This document shows positions 35,423 to 46,369 of a stretch of DNA of 64,000 nucleotides, piece by piece; the first letter of the stretch is position 1; the number at the start of each line of letters is the position of its first letter. The DNA is from Ephydatia muelleri (Eukaryota > Porifera > Demospongiae > Spongillida > Spongillidae). Location of the stretch: contig JABACO010000007.1 in NCBI GenBank assembly GCA_013339895.1, positions 5,918,813-5,982,812 on the forward strand, read 5' to 3'. The notes below the pieces were generated by a model. That model saw nothing but the letters and a program-made list of their open reading frames with translations, searched no databases and was not told the DNA's origin. Both the position numbers and the translations under genes were made by a program.

Positions 35423-36333
35423 TAGCCTCGTCCCCAGGCCGTCAATTGAAATTTAGGACGGCCTGATACCTATTGCCACTATGTTAGTGCGCATGCACTG
35501 GCCATTACCTGAAAAACACGTTATCGTATACTTATTAGCTTGTAAACCTTTCCGTAAACCGTTCCGCGCGAAGCAATGGCAGAATTTCATGAAGCGTTGG
35601 CCTATTCTCTTCTGTGTGTGAACCAACAGAACCTTGTACTGAAAGAGAAGCAGGAGGAAGCTGTCGCGTACAGAGGCCTTCTTCTTTTCGGGATCGGCCT
35701 TGTAGGAGAAGAAGGATAAGTAAGCCTTCTTCCAGGGTGCTTAGGAGTCAGCCGCTTAGCCCCTGGTCCACACTGCCTAGTCTGAGGAGATGCCCCAGGA
35801 CCACTTGAATCCTTAGTTCTCTTATTTGTGACCTGGACTTGTGAATTACTACCAGAGGCAATGAGTGTGGGGTCTATGTTCTTTTCGTAAGTAGCCTTGG
35901 CTGTTGTTCTAAAATACTCTCCTGACATAAGTTTGTTTTTGCAAGGTATGCAAATGAACCTGGACAAATCATCCTCAAAAGCCACTGGGACATCGGCAAC
36001 CTTGCTGAGCCTGTTTGCAAGATCTGATGCCAAAGATTCCCTTGAAAAAGTGCGACATAATGTGTACGAGACAAAACACTGTCACAAATCCTACAAGACT
36101 TTGACATCGTATACGTATACGCGTAACGTGTATGAATTCGTCACGTGTGCGATGTTTTTAATTCTACAAAACCTTAACGAGGCAGACCGGATATGAGTTA
36201 GCTTACGGAAAGGTTTACAAGCTAAGTATACGCTTACGAGGTAATGGCCAGCGCATGCGCACTAACATAGTGGCAATAGGTACCAGGCCGTCATTTTTCA
36301 TAAACTTCAATTGATGGCCTGGGGACGAGGCTA
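35423..36333. mobile_element. DNA transposon with about 135-bp inverted repeats and 7-bp target duplication
   Basis: The left end TAGCCTCGTCCCCAGGCCGTCAATTG... matches the reverse complement of the right end over about 135 bp, through TATTGCCACTATGTTAGTGCGCATGC to GCTTGTAAACCTTTCCGTAA. The right arm has a few substitutions and small indels. CAGTTAC directly precedes the left end and directly follows the right end, a 7-bp target-site duplication. The element is 911 bp, too short for a transposase, and holds one minus-strand zinc-finger coding region. Confidence 0.88.
35602..36107 (-). CDS. ZAD-like Cys-rich protein inside the inverted-repeat element, one frameshift
   Basis: Starting at ATG 36107 the product begins MSKSCRICDSVLSRTHYVALF. 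After a one-base slip in a T5 run near 36045 (T6 would restore the frame) it continues ESLASDLANRLSKVADVPVA to RFICIPCKNKL. CRIC and CIPC give a C-x2-C...C-x2-C zinc-binding N-terminus resembling ZAD-type domains. A Ser/Pro/Lys-rich region follows. Near 35680-35705 the DNA also carries one copy of the unit encoding the YKADPEKKKA peptide seen at 52812-52935. Function unknown; it may be captured by, or belong to, the transposon. Confidence 0.55.
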
Positions 36334-36893
36334 CAGTTACACGTACTGATGTTCAGCATTAACAAAAGGATCCATTAATAGCATTCTACGAGGATGGTGA
36401 TAGCTATTTTACTATACAAACAATTGACTTCATATGTAGCACTGTAAACCACAAAACCAATTAAGAGTCGCGTATATAGGTATTAATACTAGATTATCTC
36501 TGATCCGGTACATATATACATGTCCTATTACATGTATGTGCTGCATATTCTAGCTCAATAGATCTTTCAGATCGCTTAAAAGCTACAGTTGCATTTGCTC
36601 GATCGAATCACTATTATACTCGTACTGGCATCCGGTGCAAACAGGAGACTCCACGGGATATATTTTGCCCTACGAAAGAAATGCTGCTACCGATATGCCA
36701 CGTGCACTACAGCAGTTCCTGTTAATTTAATGCGCATACTTATCTTGTCTCGAGCGCGCGTGTGTATTCTGCCTGCATCTTCGCATGTATTGGTGTCGAT
36801 TTCCTCCTGTGCACACATAGGAGTGTTTCTTGTACATAAAGGGGGAGACTGAGTATCTTTCATGCATGAATGCAGGTCCCATGGTAAATTTGA
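36334..36893. other. No gene seen
   Basis: AT-rich DNA with a short ORF at 36589-36852 that has no recognisable domain. Confidence 0.4.
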
Positions 36894-37534
36894 CTACGAC
36901 ATCATTTCATCCACACATAATATGTACCCAGCATTGAACGTATCCGTCATGCGATCATTGAAAATGTTTCGAACTTTAAAGAATCTGTCTTCATGAGATT
37001 GAGTTGAGTCATAAAATGTCATTATAGACCAAATCTCTTTGCACCCATTTCTTGACATGCCAAACCGTTCCCTGTATTTATGGGCTATAAAAACCTGTTC
37101 ACTCCAATAGTCATTAATAGTTGGAAGTTTGACAACTGACATTTAAAGGTGAATAGCAAAAAAAAAAAAAAAAAAAAAAAAATCGTAGCCTTATAAGTTG
37201 CGAGTGGAGGTGTATTAGTCCACTGCAAAATGGAACTAACAAGACGATTTGGAAACATGGATTCAAAGTATTGGATAGGTTGCAATTCAGTGTGCATTGA
37301 TATGGATGCATTTGATGGTTTGACACGAGGATGCATGGCCACTTTACGTGGACATTCTATGTGTAGATGTGGCGGCGTGCATTCCCACTTTCGGCCATTG
37401 ACCTCCAGTTCTACGTTGTCGCTTGAAGCATCAACACCTAAACTCTCTTCATCTTCGTCTTCATCGTCAGATGATGAACTACAAGATTCTATGACATCAA
37501 CAACTGAAGAGGGGCCACTGAAGAGGGGCCTCAC
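36894..37534 (-). pseudogene. piggyBac-like transposase, N-terminal half only
   Basis: The minus strand from 37534 encodes an acidic Ser/Asp/Glu N-terminus, then LQPIQYFESMFPNRLVSSIL. After a break it continues LPTINDYWSEQ, GMSRNGCKEIWSIMTFYD, FFKVRNIFNDRM and GYILCVDEMM. This order (P-x2-F ... LP...DYWS ... MSR..F..I ... VDEMM) is the DDE_Tnp_1_7/piggyBac pattern, and it stops right after the first catalytic Asp block. A run of about 23 T (37160-37182) interrupts the frame between the two parts. No C-terminal half is present. Confidence 0.75.
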
Positions 37535-37537
37535 AAC

Positions 37538-37602
37538 TGAGGTTTACATGTAGATGACACAAGCAGCCATTTTCGCATGTGATCTACATGTAAACCTCAA
37601 GC
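37538..37602. repeat. Inverted repeat, 18-bp arms
   Basis: TGAGGTTTACATGTAGAT and ATCTACATGTAAACCTCA are complementary with about 27 bp between them, just outside the piggyBac remnant. It may be the end of a small foldback element. Confidence 0.8.
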
Positions 37603-38454
37603 CGCAGTGTTGTTACAACCATCTACAGCGAATATAATTAAGTACATGGCAAGAGAACAGTGTTGCAAAAAGATGCTACTAAAGCTAGAATCGGGCTACA
37701 GTGCAGAAGATAACGGTCTTTGTTAGTAAATCAAGCTTAAATGAAACCAAAATTGTATTCGGGTAAACCCCGGACCGCAAGACATTAAAGTACACGGCCA
37801 GAAGTATACAGCTTGAATCAGACCTGGTGGGGTGTCACAATCTGTTCCAGGGCTGATTAACAGTTTGAAAAGGTCCTGTTCTGAAGCCACATTCTGAGCC
37901 AGGACTGTGCAATGCCTCTGGTCCAGACTGCTGCTTCATCCCGAATACTCTCTGGTAACACTACGCAGATAATCTGGTACCAGTCTGGTACGTTCCTGTG
38001 AACAGTCTGAGCCAGTTCTGCTGCAGCTTACCCGCGCAACAGATATTATATCGTCATCGCGCCTGTTAGTAGAGAGTGCGCGTGCAAAGCCGTGGTCGTA
38101 GGTCGGGTTGAGTCGGTTCTCTAAGGTTTTCACCTGACCAAGCCACCGAAATGAGGCGGAAGGGCTAGCGCTCTTAGAACCAACGGTTTCATCATTTGAT
38201 GGAGCGCGCAAAATAAATCATTGTGCTTCTCCTCCCCACCTGTGATAGGACGCCTCTAATTGTCTCTAAATTACTATACATTGTTCACAAAATAAGTCAA
38301 GTGAGGACTTTCTAATGATTATATCAAATAAAATCAACAGACCAAGAATTTAGACATATAGGTATGAGAATACAATGATCAGATAATTGCATTGGGTATG
38401 CATGTTAAAGCAGCACAGCTAGCATGAGTTAAAATGGCAAAAAAAGTGTCACAA

Positions 38455-40218
38455 CTAATCATCTTCCAGCTGTTCCTCAGATGGTAGCACTGTTGCGTAG
38501 CTTGCATACAGCAGGTCCTCCTCAGCTTGATTCTCCTCTGAACCATGTACATCACTGCTGGTGTTATCAGGAGTAGTAGAGGAAAAATAGCTGAAGCTGA
38601 AATCCTCAGCTACTAATGTATCTATTTCATTTTGGGACGGCTTTCCCTAACAAATGTGTCAAGCAGCCATTTTTCAAAATGTTTGTACATGTTTTCTCTG
38701 TAAGTAGAGTTCGACTGAACAAACTTGCGCTGGAGAGAGAACCTGCATTCATGACTTGATCAAGTATTTATTTCTTACCAGAAAGGCCAGATTAATCTTG
38801 TACTGCACAAGATGTCTGCTGCCTGCCCTAACATAATTAGAGAAGCGATCTGCAAATTCATCTGTTGTTAGTTGCGCATAAGCCTGATAAGGTTTTTGTC
38901 CCAATATCTTTAAAGAAATAGAAGTTACAATACACATAATTTCAAACTTTGCCACCAACCCTGCGCCTTTCTTCTGCCCTGAGATCACTTATACGTTTCA
39001 AAACAAAGGCAATACATTTTTTCACTTTTCGAGTAGATTGTGATAACTGAGCTCCCAGTATCTTTGTAACACAGTCTTACAATATTCATTTATCTCAGAC
39101 AGAACAGAGCTAGTGAGTGGTAAAAGATTAATATACCTTCACATCCTTTTTGCTAGGTTCCCTACTCAGTGTGTTACAGAAGAGGACACCAGCCTCAGAA
39201 ATCAAATCATCCTGTGTATACACATATATTTTTGCAAGTGCATGTATGATGTTCCATATTAATAATTCAGTACCTTGAATGGACTTGTTTCCACTTGGAA
39301 CGACTGCTCACCAAGCTCCGACACAAAGGTGCTGAGAGTTCTATAGTTTTCTGCAAGTTTGGCACGGTATTCTGCCATGACACGGTTATGCTATCTTTTA
39401 GCTTCCCAAACTCATTCAGGACATGAGACAGTGTTATGGTTTGCTGAGATGAAGGATTAACAAATCAGCCATTTGTACATGTTAGCAAATTAAAATGCAT
39501 ATGTTGGATTTCTTCATACAGATGCAGCCATTGAAGTTGTTTGACTGGATGCTCGGCTATATAATAAAACTATATATAGTGAATTGCGGTTGTTAATCTT
39601 TCATACATGTACCTGCCATCAATAACGGGATCTAGATGGTTTCGACCAGTGCCTCTGATAAAGAGAACACAAAGGGAAATATTTTCGTGCAAAGTAATAG
39701 TGTCCTATACAATTATCTATTCCTGTCATCATCAACACTTCGTCCTCTGAAAAGCAAAACATATTTTTTGTCATTGTAGAGAAGCTGACAAAATGCCATC
39801 TAACCTGACATCAACAAGAGGTTGGGTATTAGTTGAGCCTCTTCCTCTAAAACATGTGCAAATAAATGTTAGCACAATAACATCAAGAGTTTCCTGAGCC
39901 ATTTACTACCCTTACCTCCCATCACCAACTGGTTGTGTAATTGGTCGTCCTCTGTATGAATGAACACAGGTACATGAATGGCATTATACCAGTATGTCAT
40001 GAATGTAGCTGAAGTGATAGACTACAAACCCATACAAGTTCATGAATGGAATTTTGGGTCCCCATACTTAACTGATGAAGTAGCAGATAAAAAACGCATG
40101 TTTTTTTTTGTGTACAGCTATGTTACCATGCACAGTGATCACAATAACATCAAGCGTTTCCTGAACCACAATAGTACTCTTACCTCCCATCACCAAGAGG
40201 GCTTTGTAAGAGTCTGAC
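38455..40218 (-). CDS. Second gene of the CACTA-like element, multi-exon, unknown function
   Basis: Minus-strand exons with GT-AG borders include the microexon series 39951-39916, 39846-39805, 39746-39723 and 39654-39613; then about 39558-39516, and a longer one around 39440-39275 encoding LNEFGKLKDSITVSWQNT. These are followed by about 39211-39137, a basic exon about 39055-38960, 38910-38780 (ILGQKPYQAYAQLTTDEFAD) and a last acidic exon 38646-38455 ending SEEQLEDD and stop. The N-terminus is not resolved; a degenerate microexon is at 40184-40218. No domain is recognised. The RG-rich microexon part and acidic tail suggest a DNA- or RNA-binding accessory protein, by analogy to the two-gene layout of CACTA elements (inference). 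Confidence 0.55.
39613..39951 (-). repeat. Tandem symmetric microexons (36, 42, 24 and 42 nt)
   Basis: Four microexons at 39916-39951, 39805-39846, 39723-39746 and 39613-39654 all start with A, end with AG in phase 2 and are multiples of three. They read R-G-R-P-...-G-D-G-R, R-G-R-G-...-V-D-V-R, R-G-R-S-V-D-D-D-R and R-G-T-G-R-...-I-D-G-R. Intron sequence is partly duplicated too: CACAATAACATCAAG.GTTTCCTGA occurs at about 39870 and about 40140. The 24-nt copy has GA instead of GT at its donor. Confidence 0.75.
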
Positions 40219-40485
40219 CTACTCTGAATGCAATACACGAAATGATGCAATTTTACAAATGCATTTTGGTTAAAAATTGCGTTTGGTCAGATATAGTGCA
40301 TGAAATATGTTCATAAACTATGTTAGTACCATATTGATTACTAAAAATAATAGTGTACATGCCACTATTATAGCAATCTAACCTGCTAGCGCTGTTATGA
40401 GCTGAAAAGGAGGTGTAGCCATTTTTGTCTCAATAACTCGAAAATATTAATTAATTCGTCCTCGTGGTCAAATTATTAAGTTGCG

Positions 40486-43400
40486 ATGACAAAGAGACAC
40501 CGTGGGGAAAGACATTCACTGGTGATCGAGACGGTAAGACATTCTACAAATAATGGTGTACGTTATGTATTATATTCTTGCCATAGTATTTCGGTGCCAC
40601 GTATGCGATGAGACTTTTTCCCGACAATACAATCTGTCGCGGCATTTGTCTAGCGCATCGCACAAACTTTTTGAAGAAGGTGACGATGCCCCCGCACCAA
40701 CTCTGTTCCCCAACGAGACAGTAGGTTTTAATTCTTTTTCCAAGAGGTTGTTTATGTTTACTGTACACTGTAGGACGTTAATGATGAACAAAGCTATGGC
40801 AACTTAAATTTGCACCAATCCGATGAGGACGATCACCTTTTTGTTGGTAAATAGTTATTTAAATATCTCGCTTCTAGTCATGTATATTTGACATTTAAAA
40901 AGAAGGAACAAGCGATGTGGATGTTCCTGTGGAGCCAGAGCCTGACCATACGAGTGACGCCATTGCGGATGATGAGGCAGCAGGTGAAATACTCAATAGT
41001 ATTTATTTGTTGCTCTTCACATTTTGGATGATTTACTGAGTGAGGTGCACTTCTTGGACGTTCAAGACTACCATCCATTTCCAAATAAGGTGTGCTTGTA
41101 ATAAGCCACCTTCTCAGCTCACAGGGGGAGTCTACCTTAGCATATGTTCTGTATCTGTTGAAGGAAAGTGGATGTGCTGTTGTTCCTAGCATAAAGCAGC
41201 TGAAGGCATTCAAATTACCTGGCTTGCTACTGCCACGACAAGTATGCATTCCTGCACACCACATATCATTTACCATACAGATCTGTTGCAGTGCTTCACA
41301 GCAAAACATATTCCATTCTATATTATCTGAAATTGTAGCGATTGGTCTTGCTAATCTGAAGATATCAAATATTTTAACCCGCTTTCCTGTTCGTACTGAA
41401 GGTCATTACACATATGTGACTCTAAACACAAGGTACTGTTACTAATGGTTACCATCCTTCTAGGGAATTGTACCATGGACGTCGCTGGAACACAGATCCT
41501 CGATTTAGAACCCCTATGGTTAATCTGTCGTGTGGAGCCTCTATATTTGTTAGGGATGTTGTCACATTTGAGCATCCTTATTTGGGATCCACAAAGGGTT
41601 TGGTAACACATTTTTTTCTAAAGGCATGTTGTTGTTTTTTGGTAACCATTAAAGACATGTTTTGGTTTCCTTATACATCTAGGAACGATGTACAAATGTG
41701 TTTGCAGCGATTGTGGTTCTGCTTGATGGTGCTCAGTTCAATAGGATGTGTGAAGGTCCCCCATCACCCTGAGTCATGATGCTGCAGTTCTGTATGGAAA
41801 CATGGAGCTTCCTCTTTCCTGCATACACGGAGTAGCTGCTGCGCCACAGTGCATAGTGAGATGGCATGGAGAGGAGGATAGATTTGAACGATTTGATTCA
41901 GAGGTAATGCCACATGTTTCTGTATAGGAATGACAATTTAAGGCTTCTCATCAGGTTACAGTGCAGTATCTGACGCCACATCCTATTAAAGGGAAGGCGG
42001 CTGGCCGGAAAGTTGTAATGGTGCCTCTTATTCTCTTTTCAGATGACACAAGTGGGAATAGGAGTAAGAAGTGGCACAAATTTGAGAGCTATTACCTTCT
42101 CCTTGCTGGACTGCCAAGAAAGGAAAATATGCAGCATGTCAACATCCACTTCATTTGCACTTCAGACAGTGTCACACCTTTGGAGATGGCTGAACCAATT
42201 GCAAGAGGGCTAACAACTCTTGAAAATGAAGGTTTTGAAGTGTTCGATGCTTACAGCAATGAGAATGTATTGGTTGTAGCACCACTGCTTCTTGTCATAT
42301 GTGACAATCCACGTGCATCAGAGCTTTTGAACCATCTTGGCAGCGCTGCCAACATGTTGTGTCGCTTTTGTGAGGTATTATATAAACTCACTTTAGATGT
42401 GTTAATACTTGTATGTATTTTTTGCAGGCTGATAAGAGGAACACACCACATGTTGTGTGTGAAGCAAGAACGCTGGAGAGAAGCCTCCAGCAGATGGCAG
42501 TTATACGCTCTCAGCCCACTCAGGAGAAATGCAATGCCATGCAAACAGCATTTGGTTTAAGAGCTGTGGATAATCCGATGTTAGACATTAAGGTGGATAC
42601 GTACAGGTATGTGCGAGTGAGAGATATGTGAAACAAAGTTATTTATGTAGGAGCATACCGCTTGAAATGCTCCACACAATGGTACTTGGCCCTATCAAGT
42701 ACTTGCTTCAAATCTGGATGCCAACTCTCTCTAAAGTGCAGAAGGAAGAGGTTCTTGCAAGGGTCAAAGCATTCTCTATGTCAGGGTTCAAAGTGCGGAT
42801 GTATGGGAATGTTTGCCATTATTACCAGTCATTTGTCGGAAGAGATTTCAAGGCCTGGGCTCAAATGGCTGTGTTCATTTTAAGCCCATACCTAGACGAT
42901 GCTCAAAAGAAAGTTCTTTTGAGCCTTTCCAAGGTACACATGTGTAATGCTTCTTTCATATATCAAAATTGTATATACCCAGGTGTTTCGTATTGCTTAC
43001 TGCAATTACTTTACTGAGGAGCTAAGCACAGAATGGGAAGGGATATGTGAAGAGTTTGTGCTAACTGCAAAGCGCTGCCTGCCAGAAATATTGATGAAGC
43101 CAAAGATACATCTCCTCCTTCATTTGGTGAACTGCATGCAGGACTTTGGACCCAGTTCAGCGTTTGGTGCAGAAAGGTAATGTAGTGTATTCGATGATAT
43201 CAAATACAATGTAATGTTTTTGACAGATGTGAATCATTTAATGCAAGCGTCAGGGCACAGAATGTCAACAGCAATCGACTTGCACCTAGTCGTGACATTA
43301 GCCGTCATTTTGCTGTCCAGCAATGCATTCGCCACATATGTGACATTGGCTCTACTCGGGAAGGCAATAAGTAGGTTGGCTGTTTGTAACTTACTCATCA

Positions 43401-44146
43401 AATAATTTTTTTTATTTTTATTTTAGGTGTGGGAAAGGTTTGCAAAACCTGTATTCCTCTCCAGTGGTTAAGTACTACTTTAATAACATAACGTTGAGAG
43501 ACTTAAATAGTGAACGGAGGATTTATCAGCGGGGTGCATTGCGAAAGGTAAATCATATGTCTAATGTGTATGCAATGTGTGCCTATGTGTGTCCATTGTT
43601 ACAGCGTTTTGGAAGGTCATCAGTAGTGCTGAAGACACTCGAGCTAGGAGTCGTTGGGTTACCACATCAAACGATTGAAGACCTCAGCTCCAATGATACC
43701 TCCAATGCTGTACAGCTTGTACACTGCACTGCAGATGATGGTGTGTGTCCACATAAAGGGATCATATCACAGGATGGTGAGCTTGTCAGGTCGGGAGATT
43801 TTATTGAACTAGCCTCTTGTCAGGTATGGTGCACAATACACACAGAAGTGTACCAATAATAATATTTTTATAATTGCAGGCTAAATATGCCATCTTCTTA
43901 GTGGCATGCAAACTCATTTCAGGCAGAACATTCTGTTTAGTTCAAGGTTGTGATACATTGTGTGCATCCAGTGGTCAACCAATTCTGAATACATACGACT
44001 GCCCTCTAATAACAGTCACAAGAACACTTTTTACTGTGGACTGCAATTGTGTTCAGCGAGCTGTCTCAGTAGTACATGAATGTCTGGAAAGCTGCAAGTT
44101 TGAGCAAGGGGCGAGCACAAGGAGAGATCGAACGCCAGAGATCTAG
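40486..44146 (+). CDS. CACTA/TNP2-like transposase with N-terminal C2H2 zinc finger, multi-exon
   Basis: Well-supported exons: 40587-40720, 40774-40846, 40903-40983, then several between 41000 and 41910, 41955-42374, 42428-42606, 42651-42933, 42983-43176, 43227-43370, 43427-43547, 43605-43823, 43880-44146 (stop). The second exon encodes a C2H2 finger (FRCHVCDETF...LSRHLSSASH). Core motifs are SDDTSGN (first Asp, about 42037), VICDNPRASE (second Asp, about 42302) with CRFC nearby, and FGPSSAFGAERCESFNA (Glu, about 43170). This order matches the TNP2-type D-D-E catalytic layout. Also visible are LEMLHTMVLGPIKYLL and YYQSFVGRDFKAWAQ. The 40486-40533 start and the junction near 40983-41000 are not resolved in frame. 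Nearly all later exons are open, so the copy may be recent. Confidence 0.72.
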
Positions 44147-44516
44147 TGAAGCCATTTTGACTTTCAAGCATGATTGGAACAACATGTTGTACTGTTTAAA
44201 TGTATACTGTGTTTGGTATTGTTTTGTTTGCGTGTATGTGTTGCGGAAGTAATAGCGATGAGTTTACCTGATAATGATCGCTGCGTGGGTGCGTGTACGA
44301 TAACAGCCTGGCAATTGTGGGTACCATGGCTGTACGCGACTGATACCAGGGCTGACGCCCTCTGGTAAGCACAGTCCGAGACAGGAAGTTGCTCTATCGG
44401 GGCTGATTCAGGCGTTTTTAACAGCCATAACCCATATATGGTACCAACCTGTCTAAATATTGGTACCAGGCTGGTACAAGAAAATATTTCTGGCTGTGTA
44501 GCTGTTTTGAAATCAT

Positions 44517-44780
44517 CATCATCAAGCTATAGGCCCGTGAGCTTTACAACATTACCTACATGCATGCATAGCAATAGGAGCTCCATTTAGATAGAATACT
44601 AGCAACAAAGATCATCTACAGCTACTCATATCAAGCCACACTGTTTCTTTCACAACGAAAAAATTGGGTTCAAATTGGCTTTAACAGCATCCTGGATGTT
44701 ACTGACCATTGGCACCACCACCACCACAGACTTGTATCAGCGGTTTGTGTGGCTCCTTATGTAGTAGGAAAACTCGAACT
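44517..44780 (-). repeat. Partial copy of the T5orf172 gene 3' region
   Basis: The block CTACATGCATGCATAGCAATAGGAGCTCC...GACCATTGGCACCACC...TGGCTCCTTA matches 56260-56440, the last codons and 3' flank of the other T5orf172 gene. It sits directly downstream of the full copy at 44935-45642. This is a leftover of a further duplication, truncated close to the right end of the CACTA-like element. Confidence 0.75.
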
Positions 44781-44934
44781 CAATCAAAGTCTTTAATCAC
44801 GGTGCATGCCTAAAATATAAACTCTAATAAATGCACACCTATCCTAAATAATGTCTCACTACTCCTAATACAAGTCCCTACATTCACCCCCCTCTTCCTT
44901 TCCTTTTACCACCACCAGAGACTTGTAACGGGGG

Positions 44935-45642
44935 TTAGTGTGGCTCTTTAAAACAGAGTTCAATGGCTGTCGCAATTGTGTGAAACGTAGTTGTTTCCTT
45001 TTGCCTAACATACCACTCTATCCCTCCACCCAGCCTGCCTGCTGGCTCCTTCAAGAGATGTGCCACAGCTCTTCTAGCCCATTTTTCTCCGTCTAACATA
45101 TTCTGTACTGCAAATTTATACAAGATTTCAATCTTGTACGGATTTCCTGTTTGAAGGTTTTCCAATCTTCTCTGCACATTGCTAGTACGTCCTATCTTAA
45201 GAAAAACGTATGGTTTCTGCTTCATCTTCATTAGGTACACGTACCCCGGACCAGTAGGATCGATATCACCACCACCACCAATGAAACCAACCCAATGTAC
45301 CCAGGATTGGGGGTGCACCCGAAGAGACTTTCCAATGGACTTCGCAATGCAGCAAAACGTAGTATGTATGTTTCTCCTAACATACCACTCTCTCCCTCCA
45401 ACCAGGCCTGCTGGCCTCACGAGCCCACCCACAGCTTCAACAGCATTCCTCTCTGCGGTAGCTGGATCCATATGTACTTGAAATGTATACAAGACTTCAA
45501 TCTTGTACGGATTTCCTGTTTGGAGATCGCGCAGTCTTTGCTCCATTTTATTAGTACGTCCTATCTTAAGATAAACGTGTGGTAGATATGGATGCTGCAT
45601 CTTCATCAGGTACACGTACGTCGCATCACTCAGTTGTGCCAT
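44935..45642 (-). CDS. Two-domain T5orf172 (GIY-YIG-like) protein, copy 1
   Basis: A single-exon ORF of 235 residues, ATG at 45642, contains two tandem domains of about 90 residues separated by a Gly-rich linker (GFIGGGGDIDPTGPG). Each domain has YVYLMKM, then LKIGRT, RL(R/E).LQTGNPYKIE, and EWYVR. These correspond to the GIY, YIG, Arg and Glu elements of GIY-YIG nucleases in the T5orf172/MUG113 branch, known from phages, large DNA viruses, fungi and some animals. Activity could be DNA nicking or binding; this is inference. There is no intron, no signal peptide, and a short C-terminus. Confidence 0.8.
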   Translation of the reverse strand: MAQLSDATYVYLMKMQHPYLPHVYLKIGRTNKMEQRLRDLQTGNPYKIEVLYTFQVHMDPATAERNAVEAVGGLVRPAGLVGGREWYVRRNIHTTFCCIAKSIGKSLRVHPQSWVHWVGFIGGGGDIDPTGPGYVYLMKMKQKPYVFLKIGRTSNVQRRLENLQTGNPYKIEILYKFAVQNMLDGEKWARRAVAHLLKEPAGRLGGGIEWYVRQKETTTFHTIATAIELCFKEPH

Positions 45643-45649
45643 AATGCGG

Positions 45650-46318
45650 TTTGTTTAAACGTAGCTGATACGAGTATACACAGGATCTTTATGTCCGACT
45701 TACCCGGTACGTCAATAACGAGCACCCTATCTTTTATTGCAGCTGGATGTTAGACTTGCAATGAGACAATACCGTAAATAAGCTTCATATTATGAGCGTA
45801 CAAAGTATTGGCAATAGAATTTGCTGGCACGGTATCGTGCACATCCGGTCGTTGTTTTTCGTATTGAAATGTAGGAAGTTTAGACAGCCATGAAAAGGGG
45901 CGGCAAGAAACTAGTGAAGGACATCATAGTCTATACTGTAGTTGACAGACGAAAATAAATTAGAGGGTCTACCTGTCGATTCCATACACATGTCCATAGA
46001 TGCATTTACAAAATTAAGGGTTTTTTTCAAGACGATTATACATTTCTCAGAGAATCTTTGATAGTTGTGGAAAACGGGTGCTCGGATTATGAACGCGGCC
46101 ATTTGCGCGTGCCATCCGTCGCACCTGTACACAAAGTGTACACAAATAGGGCAATTATCGTTATAGATGTGCCAACATGCGTAACTGGATGCCGGTTATG
46201 TAACCGCCCGTTGCGTAACCGGATGCTGGATGTAACTGTCTCATTCACACACACACACAAACGGTTTTTCATTCACACACAGCGACACACACTGTCACAC
46301 ACACAGCGACACACACTG

Positions 46319-46369
<51 letters not shown>

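Larger units (their letters stand above)
37791..44500. mobile_element. CACTA-like (En/Spm-type) DNA transposon, about 6.7 kb, probably complete
   Basis: Ends are TACACGGCCAGAAGTAT at 37791 and the complement of TACACAGCCAGAAATAT at 44500, so the core begins CAC and ends GTG with TA on each side (TA duplication or part of the repeat). Subterminal repeats of GGTACCAG/CTGGTAC recur at both ends (37860-38030 and 44310-44480), as in CACTA elements. The interior holds a multi-exon + strand gene (40486-44146) with a TNP2-like D-D-E layout, and a minus-strand gene (38455-40218). Confidence 0.75.
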
